This document shows, piece by piece, positions 1-7,682 of a stretch of DNA of 32,345 nucleotides (within the stretch, counting starts at the first letter, position 1; each line of letters begins with the position of its first letter). Both the position numbers and the translations under genes were made by a program. Source of the DNA: Helicobacter sp. (GTDB lineage Bacteria; Campylobacterota; Campylobacteria; Campylobacterales; Helicobacteraceae). Location: positions 1 to 32,345 of the forward strand of contig JARHZY010000144.1 of assembly GCA_029264655.1 (NCBI GenBank). Direction: 5' to 3'. Below the pieces are notes generated by a model. It saw only the letters and a program-made list of their open reading frames with translations. It did not search any database and had not been told where the DNA came from.

Positions 1-52
1 TAAGTAAGATTCTGTATCTTATTTAGTAAATTTATTTTAGTGGGAGAACATT

Positions 53-163
53 ATGAGTATTAGAGTAAAGATTGCCCTTATTGCAAGTATAATTGTCGTT
101 GTTTCAATGCTTGGGTTAAGCGTTATAAAACAAATCAAAAGAAATTTTAATATTAAACCTTAA
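53..163 (+). pseudogene. remnant of a chemoreceptor gene (5' end only)
   Basis: This is a 36-codon open frame starting MSIRVKIALIASIIVVV, one basic-then-hydrophobic segment of the kind that opens methyl-accepting chemotaxis proteins, ending after a short basic tail. GGGAG at 42-46 sits 6 bases before the ATG. The same leader (GTGGGAG, an A/T spacer, ATG) occurs before the intact receptor at 181 and, as CTGGGAG, before the receptor at 7683. I infer that an upstream receptor gene lost everything after its first membrane segment. A genuine small membrane peptide is possible but less likely. Confidence 0.5.
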
Positions 164-180
164 AGTGGGAGTATAAATTT

Positions 181-2154
181 ATGAATAGTCTAAAATTTAA
201 AATATCTATGTATTCCAACATACTATTTATTACATCATTGGTAATTTTTGGTATTGTATCTTTTGTGTTTATTAAAAATATATTATTGCAAGAGATTAAA
301 GACCATCAAACACAAATTTTACAAAGTGCAAAAGCTTTTACTGAAAATTTCGACAAAAAGCATATGTTGATTGTTAAAAAGTTTGTCAAACACACTTCAA
401 ATGTCTTAAATGAACATTTTATGTCGCATGAATCAATGCTTAAATATATGGCAACGGAATTAAAGAGCTATAAGGATGCCGCAAACCTGATGGGTGCTTT
501 TATTGCTTTGCTAGATGGGCAGTTAGTTATTTCAGATGCAAGTAGCGATAGAAAAGGGGTTAATGCGGTTATATTTGGAAAGACAAATAATTATGATGCT
601 AGAGAAACAGACTGGTATAGGGCTACCATCTCACAAAGAGAAATATATAAAACTCCAACATACTTAGAGGCTATTTCTAAACAACCAATTATTTCTTATA
701 CTACGCCAATATATAATAAAGAAGATAAACTCATAGCAGTTTTTGGCATTGATATAAGTGCTCAAGATTTAAACAAGCAGTTTAAAGAACTACCCGGTCA
801 TGTGTTTTCTTTTGATTCTGATGGGCAAATTTTTGCCACTAGCAATGATAGTATTAATAACAACACCATAAATACAGAATTATTTAAAAACAATTTAAGT
901 AAGCATGGAGAATTTAATATCTTTGCTTATGAAAAAAATCAAGAGGAGATGTTTGGGCTTTGCACTACTTATAATAAAAAAATTATTTGTGTTACAGATA
1001 GTGCAGATATTATTAAAGAATCTGCAAATAATATAGCTTTTATTCAAACCATAATTGCTATTGTAATCATTATACTTAGTTTATTGTTACTATATTTATT
1101 AACAGATTATTTTTTAAAACCAATAAAAATAATTCAGCATGGATTATTATCTTTCTTTTCTTATGTTAGGAATGAGAGCACAACTTCTGCAATTATAAAA
1201 GTTAATTCAAAAGATGAATTTGGCACAATGGCACAAGCTATCAATGATAATATAGAAAAAACTAAAATAGGACTAGAACAAGATTCTAAAGTAGTAAAGC
1301 AATTAGTGCTTACAACAAAAACAATAGAACAAGGGGATTTAAGCGTAAGAATCACAGAAACACCATATAACCCACAATTAAATGAATTAAAAGAAGTATT
1401 AAATAATATGCTAAACAGCTTACAACAAAAGATAGGTAAAGATTTAAATGAAATTGATCGTGTATTTGAATCTTATACTAAACTAGATTTCACAACAGAA
1501 ATAAAAGATGCAAGTGGTAGAGTAGAAGTTGTAACAAATACTTTAGGTGAAGAAATAAGAAAAATGTTACAAACAAGCCAAAACTTTGCACAAGAACTAG
1601 AATCTAAATCAAAAGATTTAGAGAATGCAGTGCAAACACTTTCGCAAAGTTCAAATACCCAAGCAAGCTCACTGCAGCAAACAGCATCTTCAGTAGAAGA
1701 GATTACCGCATCAATGCAAAGTGTAAGCGGTAGGACAGGAGAAGTAATAAATCAAAGTGAAGATATTAAAAATGTAATAGGAATAATAAGAGATATAGCA
1801 GACCAAACAAATCTATTAGCACTTAATGCAGCAATAGAAGCAGCAAGAGCAGGAGAGCATGGTAGAGGCTTTGCAGTTGTTGCAGATGAAGTAAGAAAGC
1901 TAGCAGAACGCACTCAAAAGAGTTTGGGAGAGATAGAGGCAAATACAAATATATTAGTGCAAAGTATCAACGATATGGCACAAAGCATAAAAGAGCAAGC
2001 ACAAGGTATCGGGCAAATAAATGAAGCAGTATCACAATTAGAAGCCGCTACGCATAAAAATGTAGAGATTGCTAACCGCTCACAAGAAATAAGCATAGCA
2101 GTAGATTCTATTGCAACAAAAATATTAGATGATGTAAATCAAAAGAAATTCTAA
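181..2154 (+). CDS. methyl-accepting chemotaxis protein (transmembrane chemoreceptor)
   Basis: A transmembrane chemoreceptor that senses a periplasmic ligand and controls CheA through CheW. At 657 residues it has TM1 at about 12-34, a periplasmic dCache-type sensor at about 37-280 (the DTDWYR-like segment reads ETDWYRATIS, followed by YTTPIYN and AVFGIDIS), TM2 at about 284-310, a HAMP region, and a long cytoplasmic coiled coil. The highly conserved hairpin tip DQTNLLALNAAIEAARAGEH starts near residue 541. The protein ends in QKKF with no NWETF-type CheR/CheB docking peptide. GGGAG at 167-171 is the ribosome binding site, 9 bases before the ATG. The ligand cannot be told from the sequence. 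The gene stands alone, directly after a receptor stub. Confidence 0.96.
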   Translation: MNSLKFKISMYSNILFITSLVIFGIVSFVFIKNILLQEIKDHQTQILQSAKAFTENFDKKHMLIVKKFVKHTSNVLNEHFMSHESMLKYMATELKSYKDAANLMGAFIALLDGQLVISDASSDRKGVNAVIFGKTNNYDARETDWYRATISQREIYKTPTYLEAISKQPIISYTTPIYNKEDKLIAVFGIDISAQDLNKQFKELPGHVFSFDSDGQIFATSNDSINNNTINTELFKNNLSKHGEFNIFAYEKNQEEMFGLCTTYNKKIICVTDSADIIKESANNIAFIQTIIAIVIIILSLLLLYLLTDYFLKPIKIIQHGLLSFFSYVRNESTTSAIIKVNSKDEFGTMAQAINDNIEKTKIGLEQDSKVVKQLVLTTKTIEQGDLSVRITETPYNPQLNELKEVLNNMLNSLQQKIGKDLNEIDRVFESYTKLDFTTEIKDASGRVEVVTNTLGEEIRKMLQTSQNFAQELESKSKDLENAVQTLSQSSNTQASSLQQTASSVEEITASMQSVSGRTGEVINQSEDIKNVIGIIRDIADQTNLLALNAAIEAARAGEHGRGFAVVADEVRKLAERTQKSLGEIEANTNILVQSINDMAQSIKEQAQGIGQINEAVSQLEAATHKNVEIANRSQEISIAVDSIATKILDDVNQKKF

Positions 2155-2544
2155 TACTATATTTTTGGTTTTGTTTGATTTTTTTGTATTGCACCATAAG
2201 TAATGTATTGTTGTAAAACTAATGTGTTTGCAATAAAATACTGCTTATTAAAGTTTATTGTGAAACCAATTAGATTTGTTTATAGGGTAGGTTATAGGTT
2301 TGCATTTTGTAGAGTTTTGTTGGTTAAAATACACAAAATTCATATAAGCTTAACTATGGATTAAATAAGTGGCATAATGCATAAAACATTGTCATATAAT
2401 TAAAGATTCTAGACTTTAGATGAAAAAAGTTTTAAAGAGAATTGGATTGCATGAAATTCTTTGCATATTGTAAAACTATTTTAGCAACATTGTATTTATA
2501 CAACTTCGTTATAATGCGTGTATTAAATTAATAAAGGATAGATA
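2155..2544. other. gene-free stretch with a promoter at its 3' end
   Basis: AT-rich sequence with no convincing open frame, tRNA or strong terminator. Its last 40 bases hold the -10 box and ribosome binding site of the next gene. Confidence 0.6.
2510..2515 (+). promoter_or_regulatory. sigma-70-type -10 box for the glutathionylspermidine-synthase-like gene
   Basis: A perfect TATAAT lies 29 bases before the ATG at 2545, with no recognisable -35 box, as is usual in Helicobacter. AAAGGAT around 2532-2538 is the ribosome binding site. Confidence 0.6.
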
Positions 2545-3714
2545 ATGAATATTACAACACTGCAGCCTTTTAATAAAGAGGAATTTGAGCGTATGGGACT
2601 TCTTTGGCATACAGACCCAGATAATACAGATTATATTAGCAATGAGCTTATTCATGTGAGTGAGAGTGAGGCTGATGCGTATTATAATGCATGTAATGAA
2701 TTATATGATATGTATGTAGAGGCTGCTAGCTATGTCATTCAAAATAATCTTTTTTATGAGCTTGATATACCAAATTCACTCATTGATATAATTGTGCAGA
2801 GTTTTGAAGAAGATGTCCATTGGCATATTTATGGTCGCTTTGATTTAGCAGGTGGGCTTGATGGCAGTCCAATTAAACTTTTAGAGTTTAATGCTGATAC
2901 ACCGACTATGCTTTATGAGAGTGCAGCTGTGCAATATGCACTTTTAAAAGCAAATGGTTATGATGGTGATGCACAATTTAATAATATTTATACAGCAATT
3001 TCACAAAATTTCCAACGCCTGATTACACTTAGTGATGATATAAGTAATTTTCATGAGATTTATGATGGATGGAAAATTTTGTTTTCAAGCATTCGCGGAA
3101 GCACTGAAGAGGAGAGGACAATAAAATTTTTACAAGATATGGCACATGATGCAGGATTGCAAACAGACTTTTGCTATGTTGATGAAGTGCAATTAAGCTC
3201 TACTGATGGAATCTTCTATAATGATGCAAATTTTGAATTTTGGTTTAAATTTATTCCATGGGAAAATATTAGTATTGATGAGCCAGAATTAGCTTTAATT
3301 ATTAATGATATTATGGCAAACCAAAAGGCAATATTTTTAAATCCCGCTTATACTATTCTTTTTCAAAGCAAACGTATTTTAAAGATTTTATGGGATTTAT
3401 ACCCTAACCATCCATTGTTGCTTGAAACTAGTTATGAACCACTTACTAAGAAGCAGGTAAAAAAACATGCCTTTGGTAGAGAAGGTGCAAATGTAAGCAT
3501 TTTAGATGCAAATGGTAAACCCATTGCAACAAAAGATGGCGAATATGCAAACCATAAACCAATTTATCAAGAATTTTATCCATTAAATACACATAATGGT
3601 TCATTCTATCAAGCAAATGTGTTTTTCGCTTTTGAAGCTTGTGGGTTGGGCTTTAGAAAAGGTAGTGAAATTATTGATAATTATTCAAAATTTGTAAGCC
3701 ATGTTATTGCCTAG
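2545..3714 (+). CDS. glutathionylspermidine synthase family protein (YgiC/YjfC-like ATP-grasp ligase)
   Basis: An ATP-dependent carboxylate-amine ligase of the GSP_synth family. The true substrate in this group is not established. At 389 residues it matches the stand-alone YgiC/YjfC type (about 386) and lacks the N-terminal amidase half of bifunctional E. coli Gss. Diagnostic segments are HIYGRFDLAGG followed by LLEFNADTPTMLYES near residues 93-127, the ATP-grasp region NPAYTILFQSKRIL, HAFGREGANVSI, YQEFYPL, and the family's closing segment FRKGSEIIDNYSKFVSH. It is probably cytosolic because no signal peptide is seen. It is a single-gene unit behind its own promoter; no partner gene suggests a polyamine or glutathione pathway nearby. 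Confidence 0.9.
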   Translation: MNITTLQPFNKEEFERMGLLWHTDPDNTDYISNELIHVSESEADAYYNACNELYDMYVEAASYVIQNNLFYELDIPNSLIDIIVQSFEEDVHWHIYGRFDLAGGLDGSPIKLLEFNADTPTMLYESAAVQYALLKANGYDGDAQFNNIYTAISQNFQRLITLSDDISNFHEIYDGWKILFSSIRGSTEEERTIKFLQDMAHDAGLQTDFCYVDEVQLSSTDGIFYNDANFEFWFKFIPWENISIDEPELALIINDIMANQKAIFLNPAYTILFQSKRILKILWDLYPNHPLLLETSYEPLTKKQVKKHAFGREGANVSILDANGKPIATKDGEYANHKPIYQEFYPLNTHNGSFYQANVFFAFEACGLGFRKGSEIIDNYSKFVSHVIA

Positions 3715-4323
3715 TATGGATTTCTAAAGGAGATATAAAATATTATTTTAGCTTTGCATGGCAGTTTTTGTTATTGCAAAAGAGTAATATGCTATGTTGA
3801 TTTTTCTTGCAATAAAGTAATTTTTCTTATCGAAGATGCCTTATAGTTGGAGTAAGGTTTATTATTTTATCGTAAATCTTTAAATCCATGTATTTTATAA
3901 TATCACTTTGATTTACTCCAAAATAATTTCATAGTTTTATAAATATTTTTATCAATATTTTAATAAAATAAATATTTATGGTATTATTGGATATATGTTA
4001 GGTTTTTTGTAGTTTTGTGTTATTACAAACACATGTTTATAGGAATATATAAGACTACATACTTTATTCCAATAGTGAATGTTGAGAGATTGGTAGATGG
4101 TATTAGTAAAAAGCGTTGGGTAGTGTAATTTAAAATTATGCTATGTTTCATTTGTATCAACAAACTTAATAATAGAGCTTTTAGAATCAAAGCAATATAG
4201 AACACAAAGAGATAGTATATAGGAGTTTATAATATTATTTAGTAGGGTGGCGGGCAAAAATGCTTACAAAAATCCTATGAACATACGATATTTAAGTTTT
4301 ATTATTAAGGAGTATCTCCCAAT
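3715..4323. other. gene-free stretch
   Basis: AT-rich and without a credible gene. A strong ribosome-binding-like AAAGGAG at about 3726-3732 is not followed by a start codon, which may mark a lost gene. The short minus-strand open frame inside 4023-4205 has no recognisable features. The pseF ribosome binding site AAGGAG is at 4307-4312. Confidence 0.5.
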
Positions 4324-5172
4324 ATGAAAATGATTGATTGCGTAATTATTCCCGCACGAGGTGGGAGTAAAAGGATTCCAAAAAAGAATATGCAACCTTT
4401 TTGTGGCATACCTATGCTTGAACGAAGTATTCAACTTGCACAAATGGTTAGTGATTGTGTAATTGTAAGTAGCGATGATTCTGCAATACTTGACTTTGCT
4501 AAAAGGCTTGGGGCTTATACTATATTACGCGATGCATCTCTTGCAAGTGATACAACACCTACACTTCCTGTTATTACAAATGCTATTATACCTTTTCTTG
4601 ATGAGGAGGCGGGGCATTTTATGGCAGGATATGCCACCACACCAACAACTCCATATACAAAAGATTCTAAGAATACACAATGCAAACAACATAGCAATAC
4701 GCAACAAGAAATATCTACACCTTGTTTTGATGGTAATCTATTTGATAGTATTCCATTGCAAATTACCCTGCATTCAACAATATTATGTCTTTATGCAACC
4801 GCTATGTTTGCCACAAAAGATATACTTTTAGAATCTTATGCAATGCTTGCAAAATATCCGCAAGCTAGTTATATTGTTGCTATGCTTGAAGCTTCAAAAG
4901 TTTTCCGTAGTTTTACTTGCACAGATAAAGGCTTTTTGCAGTTTTTATTTCCAGATTTTATCAATACACGTTCGCAGGATTTGCCGCAAGCATTTCTTGA
5001 TGCTGGGCAATTTTATCTTGGATATGCAAAGAGCTTTTTAGCACAGATTCCATTGCTTGGGCAAAGTAGCATGGGTATCACTTTACAATATGCCCATGAT
5101 ATTGATACAATGTTTGATTTAATGGTTGCCCAAAGTCTTTTTACGCATATTCATAATAACAATAAGGTATAA
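4324..5172 (+). CDS. pseF: CMP-pseudaminic acid cytidylyltransferase (PseF) with an internal insertion
   Basis: Activates pseudaminic acid with CTP to CMP-pseudaminic acid, the last step before transfer to flagellin. The N terminus has the nucleotidyltransferase signature IIPARGGSKRIPKKNMQPF at residues 8-26, then VIVSSDD (47-52) and RDASLASDTTPT (69-80). The C-terminal half has CLYATAMF, TRSQDL (215-220) and DAGQFY (226-231), all typical of PseF. At 282 residues it exceeds the usual 230 or so because of a Thr/Gln/Asn-rich, low-complexity stretch at about 93-150 between the two conserved halves. AAGGAG lies 11 bases before the ATG. The pseG-pseH gene starts one base after this stop, so the two are surely co-transcribed. 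Confidence 0.92.
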   Translation: MKMIDCVIIPARGGSKRIPKKNMQPFCGIPMLERSIQLAQMVSDCVIVSSDDSAILDFAKRLGAYTILRDASLASDTTPTLPVITNAIIPFLDEEAGHFMAGYATTPTTPYTKDSKNTQCKQHSNTQQEISTPCFDGNLFDSIPLQITLHSTILCLYATAMFATKDILLESYAMLAKYPQASYIVAMLEASKVFRSFTCTDKGFLQFLFPDFINTRSQDLPQAFLDAGQFYLGYAKSFLAQIPLLGQSSMGITLQYAHDIDTMFDLMVAQSLFTHIHNNNKV

Positions 5173-5173
5173 T

Positions 5174-6862
5174 ATGGTAATACGCATATTAACAGAAAAT
5201 CAAAAAGGGCTTGGTTTAGGACATGTTGCAAGGTGCTATAATCTTGCACGTATATTTGTTGCAATGGGATATAGTGTTGATCTTTTTATACGCGGTGATT
5301 CTAGTTTCCAAACTTTTATTCAAAAACAAGGTAAAATTATTAACAAGCAAGCACAATGCTATCCACTTGCATTACAATGGGAAGAAATAATCAATCCTTT
5401 ATTGTTAGAAAGTGATATTTGTATTATTGATAGTTATATCATACATGATTTTACCTCCTTTTTACACTCTAGCAAAGTGCTTGTTTTGTTTGATGATGAT
5501 GGGAGGCATATAGCATTTTTATCAGAATATCTTGACAAAAAGAAACATAATGTTAATATTGCAACAATGCAAGCAGAAGTCTTTTTATTGAATCCTAATG
5601 GTTTTTATACAACGCAAAATCTTAACCAACACTTACGCCAACATATTTTTTCAGGTTTGCAATATGCACTTTTACATCCTTGCTTTCATGATACAAAGCT
5701 TATGGATACAATGCGTTGCTATGATTTTTTTGTATGTTTGGGTGGTGAAGATGCAGATGACAAAAGTGCAACAATTTTTACACAATTGCAAGCATTTGCA
5801 AAAAGCATTGTAGTAGTGGTGGGGGCAAATTATAAGGGTAGTTTGCTCTATTCGCAATATATGTGCCAAGAAGTTAATATAGTAGATTCTATGCAGCCAT
5901 ATAAAATTTATCATAATATTTCACAAGAGTATATGGCAGAGCTTATGGCTTTATCAAAGCATTGTATTGTGTCTGGTGGCGGGATTATTTTTGAAGCATT
6001 AAAACTTTGCCCAAAGGTATTTGCTCTCAATATTGCAACAAACCAAGATATACAAATTGCAATGCTTGTAGCACAAAATCTTATTACAACCATTACTCTA
6101 CCACTACAGCAGACATATTTTATGCAAATAGCATGCCATGAGAATGGTATATCGCATGGTGAAAATATTGTATGTAATGTAGAGATTGGGACACAACTAT
6201 ATGAATTTGCTTCACAGCTTGCATTTAAAGCTTTAAACAAAACACTCCAAGCCAACCAACATAAAAAGGCACAAAATTTTTCTTTTCATACATATCGTGC
6301 TATTGATTTTTGTAATCTCTCAAGCAGCGAAGCTATGCGTGTATTAACATACCGCAACCATCCATTTGTGCGTGAACGCATGTATGGCAATAATACTATT
6401 AGCACACAAACACATTATAATTTTTTGCAATCTCTGCACAACGATGAGCATTCTCGCTATTTTCTCGTGCAAGATTCAATAGCTATGCAAACTACTAGTG
6501 ATACACAAACTTATGATATAGGAGTTATTAGTTTTTCACGGATAAATTTAAAACATAGGCATGCATATCTTGGAATCTATAAAAACCCTTTATTGAAGCC
6601 AACAAAAGGGAAGAGGTATGGGCATTATCTTATGCAAATGATACAACACATTGCATTTTGCCATTACAATCTTTATATGTTGTATCTTGAAGTAGTAGCA
6701 ACTAATACTAGTGCAATAAGATTTTATGAAAAAGAAGGATTTCATATGCTTGGTGTATTGCAGAATGCTTTTAGAATCTATGAGCATAATAATGAAACTT
6801 TTCATGATGTATTGCTTTATGGTATGCAGAATCCAAATATGCAACATTGCCTTAATACTTAA
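5174..6862 (+). CDS. pseG-pseH: fused PseG hydrolase and PseH N-acetyltransferase of pseudaminic acid synthesis
   Basis: One 562-residue frame with two pathway enzymes. Residues 1-355 are PseG, the UDP-sugar hydrolase releasing 2,4-diacetamido-2,4,6-trideoxy-L-altrose: GLGLGHVARCYNLARIF places His at position 17, as in C. jejuni PseG, and VSGGGIIFEA (266-275) is the nucleotide-binding loop. After a linker of about 15 residues, 371-551 is PseH, a GNAT acetyltransferase acting one step earlier: YRNHPFVRERMYGNN (393-407), EVVATNTSAIRFYEKEGF (506-523). The GNAT half carries a small Thr/Gln-rich insert near 432-448. I start at 5174 because it follows the pseF stop by one base and gives the normal PseG N terminus; the in-frame ATG at 5126 would lie inside pseF and add 16 unrelated residues. 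Confidence 0.93.
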   Translation: MVIRILTENQKGLGLGHVARCYNLARIFVAMGYSVDLFIRGDSSFQTFIQKQGKIINKQAQCYPLALQWEEIINPLLLESDICIIDSYIIHDFTSFLHSSKVLVLFDDDGRHIAFLSEYLDKKKHNVNIATMQAEVFLLNPNGFYTTQNLNQHLRQHIFSGLQYALLHPCFHDTKLMDTMRCYDFFVCLGGEDADDKSATIFTQLQAFAKSIVVVVGANYKGSLLYSQYMCQEVNIVDSMQPYKIYHNISQEYMAELMALSKHCIVSGGGIIFEALKLCPKVFALNIATNQDIQIAMLVAQNLITTITLPLQQTYFMQIACHENGISHGENIVCNVEIGTQLYEFASQLAFKALNKTLQANQHKKAQNFSFHTYRAIDFCNLSSSEAMRVLTYRNHPFVRERMYGNNTISTQTHYNFLQSLHNDEHSRYFLVQDSIAMQTTSDTQTYDIGVISFSRINLKHRHAYLGIYKNPLLKPTKGKRYGHYLMQMIQHIAFCHYNLYMLYLEVVATNTSAIRFYEKEGFHMLGVLQNAFRIYEHNNETFHDVLLYGMQNPNMQHCLNT

Positions 6863-7564
6863 GTATTGTTTGGATATTATCAAAAATAGAGTATGATTCA
6901 CATATTTAATTAATAAACAATATATAAATATTTTTTATTAAGGTGTTGTAATGGTATTTTATATATGTTTTTATTGCTAATGTTGAAGTATTTTAAAAAA
7001 CCAAATATTTCTTATTATTTTCTTTAATTTCTCCTGTTTCTATCTCGCAAGAATTATCATCACTATGTAAAATAGCTAATAAACTTCGTCTTTAGTATTT
7101 ATATATACAATTAATGTGAAGCCTATTTATTTAGTTATCTGTAAAATACCTATTCTATCATCATATATATCGCTATTGTATATTTTTTTATGTTGTTGGC
7201 AAAAAGCATCGCCTATCTTTAGGATACTTTTATTTGTAGTCTTAAAATATCCATATTTTATAAGGTTTTTATCTTTTGTTGGGCTAAAAACCATATTTCT
7301 CTTTATTTTGTTACTAGCAACATAAATTATGGGCTATTTGCCTATTTACTTGATTGTGTTGCAACTATTCTGTTTTTTTAGATGTGATTATGTATGTGCT
7401 AAATTTAAGTGCAAGCATGAAGTGCTGTGATTATTGGAATCTTATATTTATAGAGTAAATGTTACTAAATTCTACATTATATTATATATGCTGTTAAATT
7501 ATACGGAAAACACTTATTATAGTCATTTCATGCAATGTGTATTGCCATTTTTTTGTTCCATATC

Positions 7565-7575
7565 AAAAAAAAAAA
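7565..7575 (+). repeat. homopolymer A11 tract upstream of a chemoreceptor promoter
   Basis: Eleven consecutive A residues lie about 53 bases upstream of the -10 box of the receptor gene at 7683. Homopolymer tracts at such distances alter promoter strength by length variation in Helicobacter; whether this one does so is inference. Confidence 0.5.
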
Positions 7576-7627
7576 CAACTTTATGTTATAGAAACATAAA
7601 AATTAACTTGTATTTTTATTTTTTTAT

Positions 7628-7636
7628 TGTTAAAAT
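7628..7636 (+). promoter_or_regulatory. extended -10 promoter for the second chemoreceptor
   Basis: TGTTAAAAT fits the Helicobacter extended -10 pattern (TG, one base, TAnnnT). A start about 7 bases on would give a leader of roughly 40 bases containing GGGAG at 7670-7674. Confidence 0.5.
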
Positions 7637-7682
7637 GATAAAGTTCATGTATTTTTTTGAATTTTTGCTGGGAGTATAAAAT

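Larger units (their letters stand above)
6863..7682. other. gene-free stretch before the second chemoreceptor
   Basis: Very AT-rich. Small open frames near 7116-7325 and 7434-7679 encode only Phe/Ile/Leu/Tyr-rich strings expected from the base composition and have no ribosome binding site. The 3' end holds an 11-A tract and a promoter for the receptor gene. Confidence 0.5.

Noticed and set aside
1801..1950. Recent gene conversion between the two chemoreceptor signalling domains (compared with 9420-9569)
   Set aside because: The DNA is very similar, but differences are spread over many synonymous positions, which fits protein conservation and older duplication.
4250..4280. Sigma-54-like site ahead of pseF (TGGCGGGCAAAAATGC)
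   Set aside because: The spacing between GG and GC is 11 bases instead of 10.
4475..4831. 118-codon plus-strand frame within pseF
   Set aside because: Out-of-frame shadow of pseF with Leu/His/Gln-biased composition.
5126..5173. Longer pseG-pseH start at ATG 5126
   Set aside because: It would overlap pseF and add 16 residues not seen in PseG; ATG 5174 follows the pseF stop by one base and places His at position 17 as in known PseG.
7434..7679. 81-codon frame before the second chemoreceptor
   Set aside because: Phe/Tyr/Ile-rich string typical of AT-rich non-coding DNA, running through the A11 tract and the promoter.
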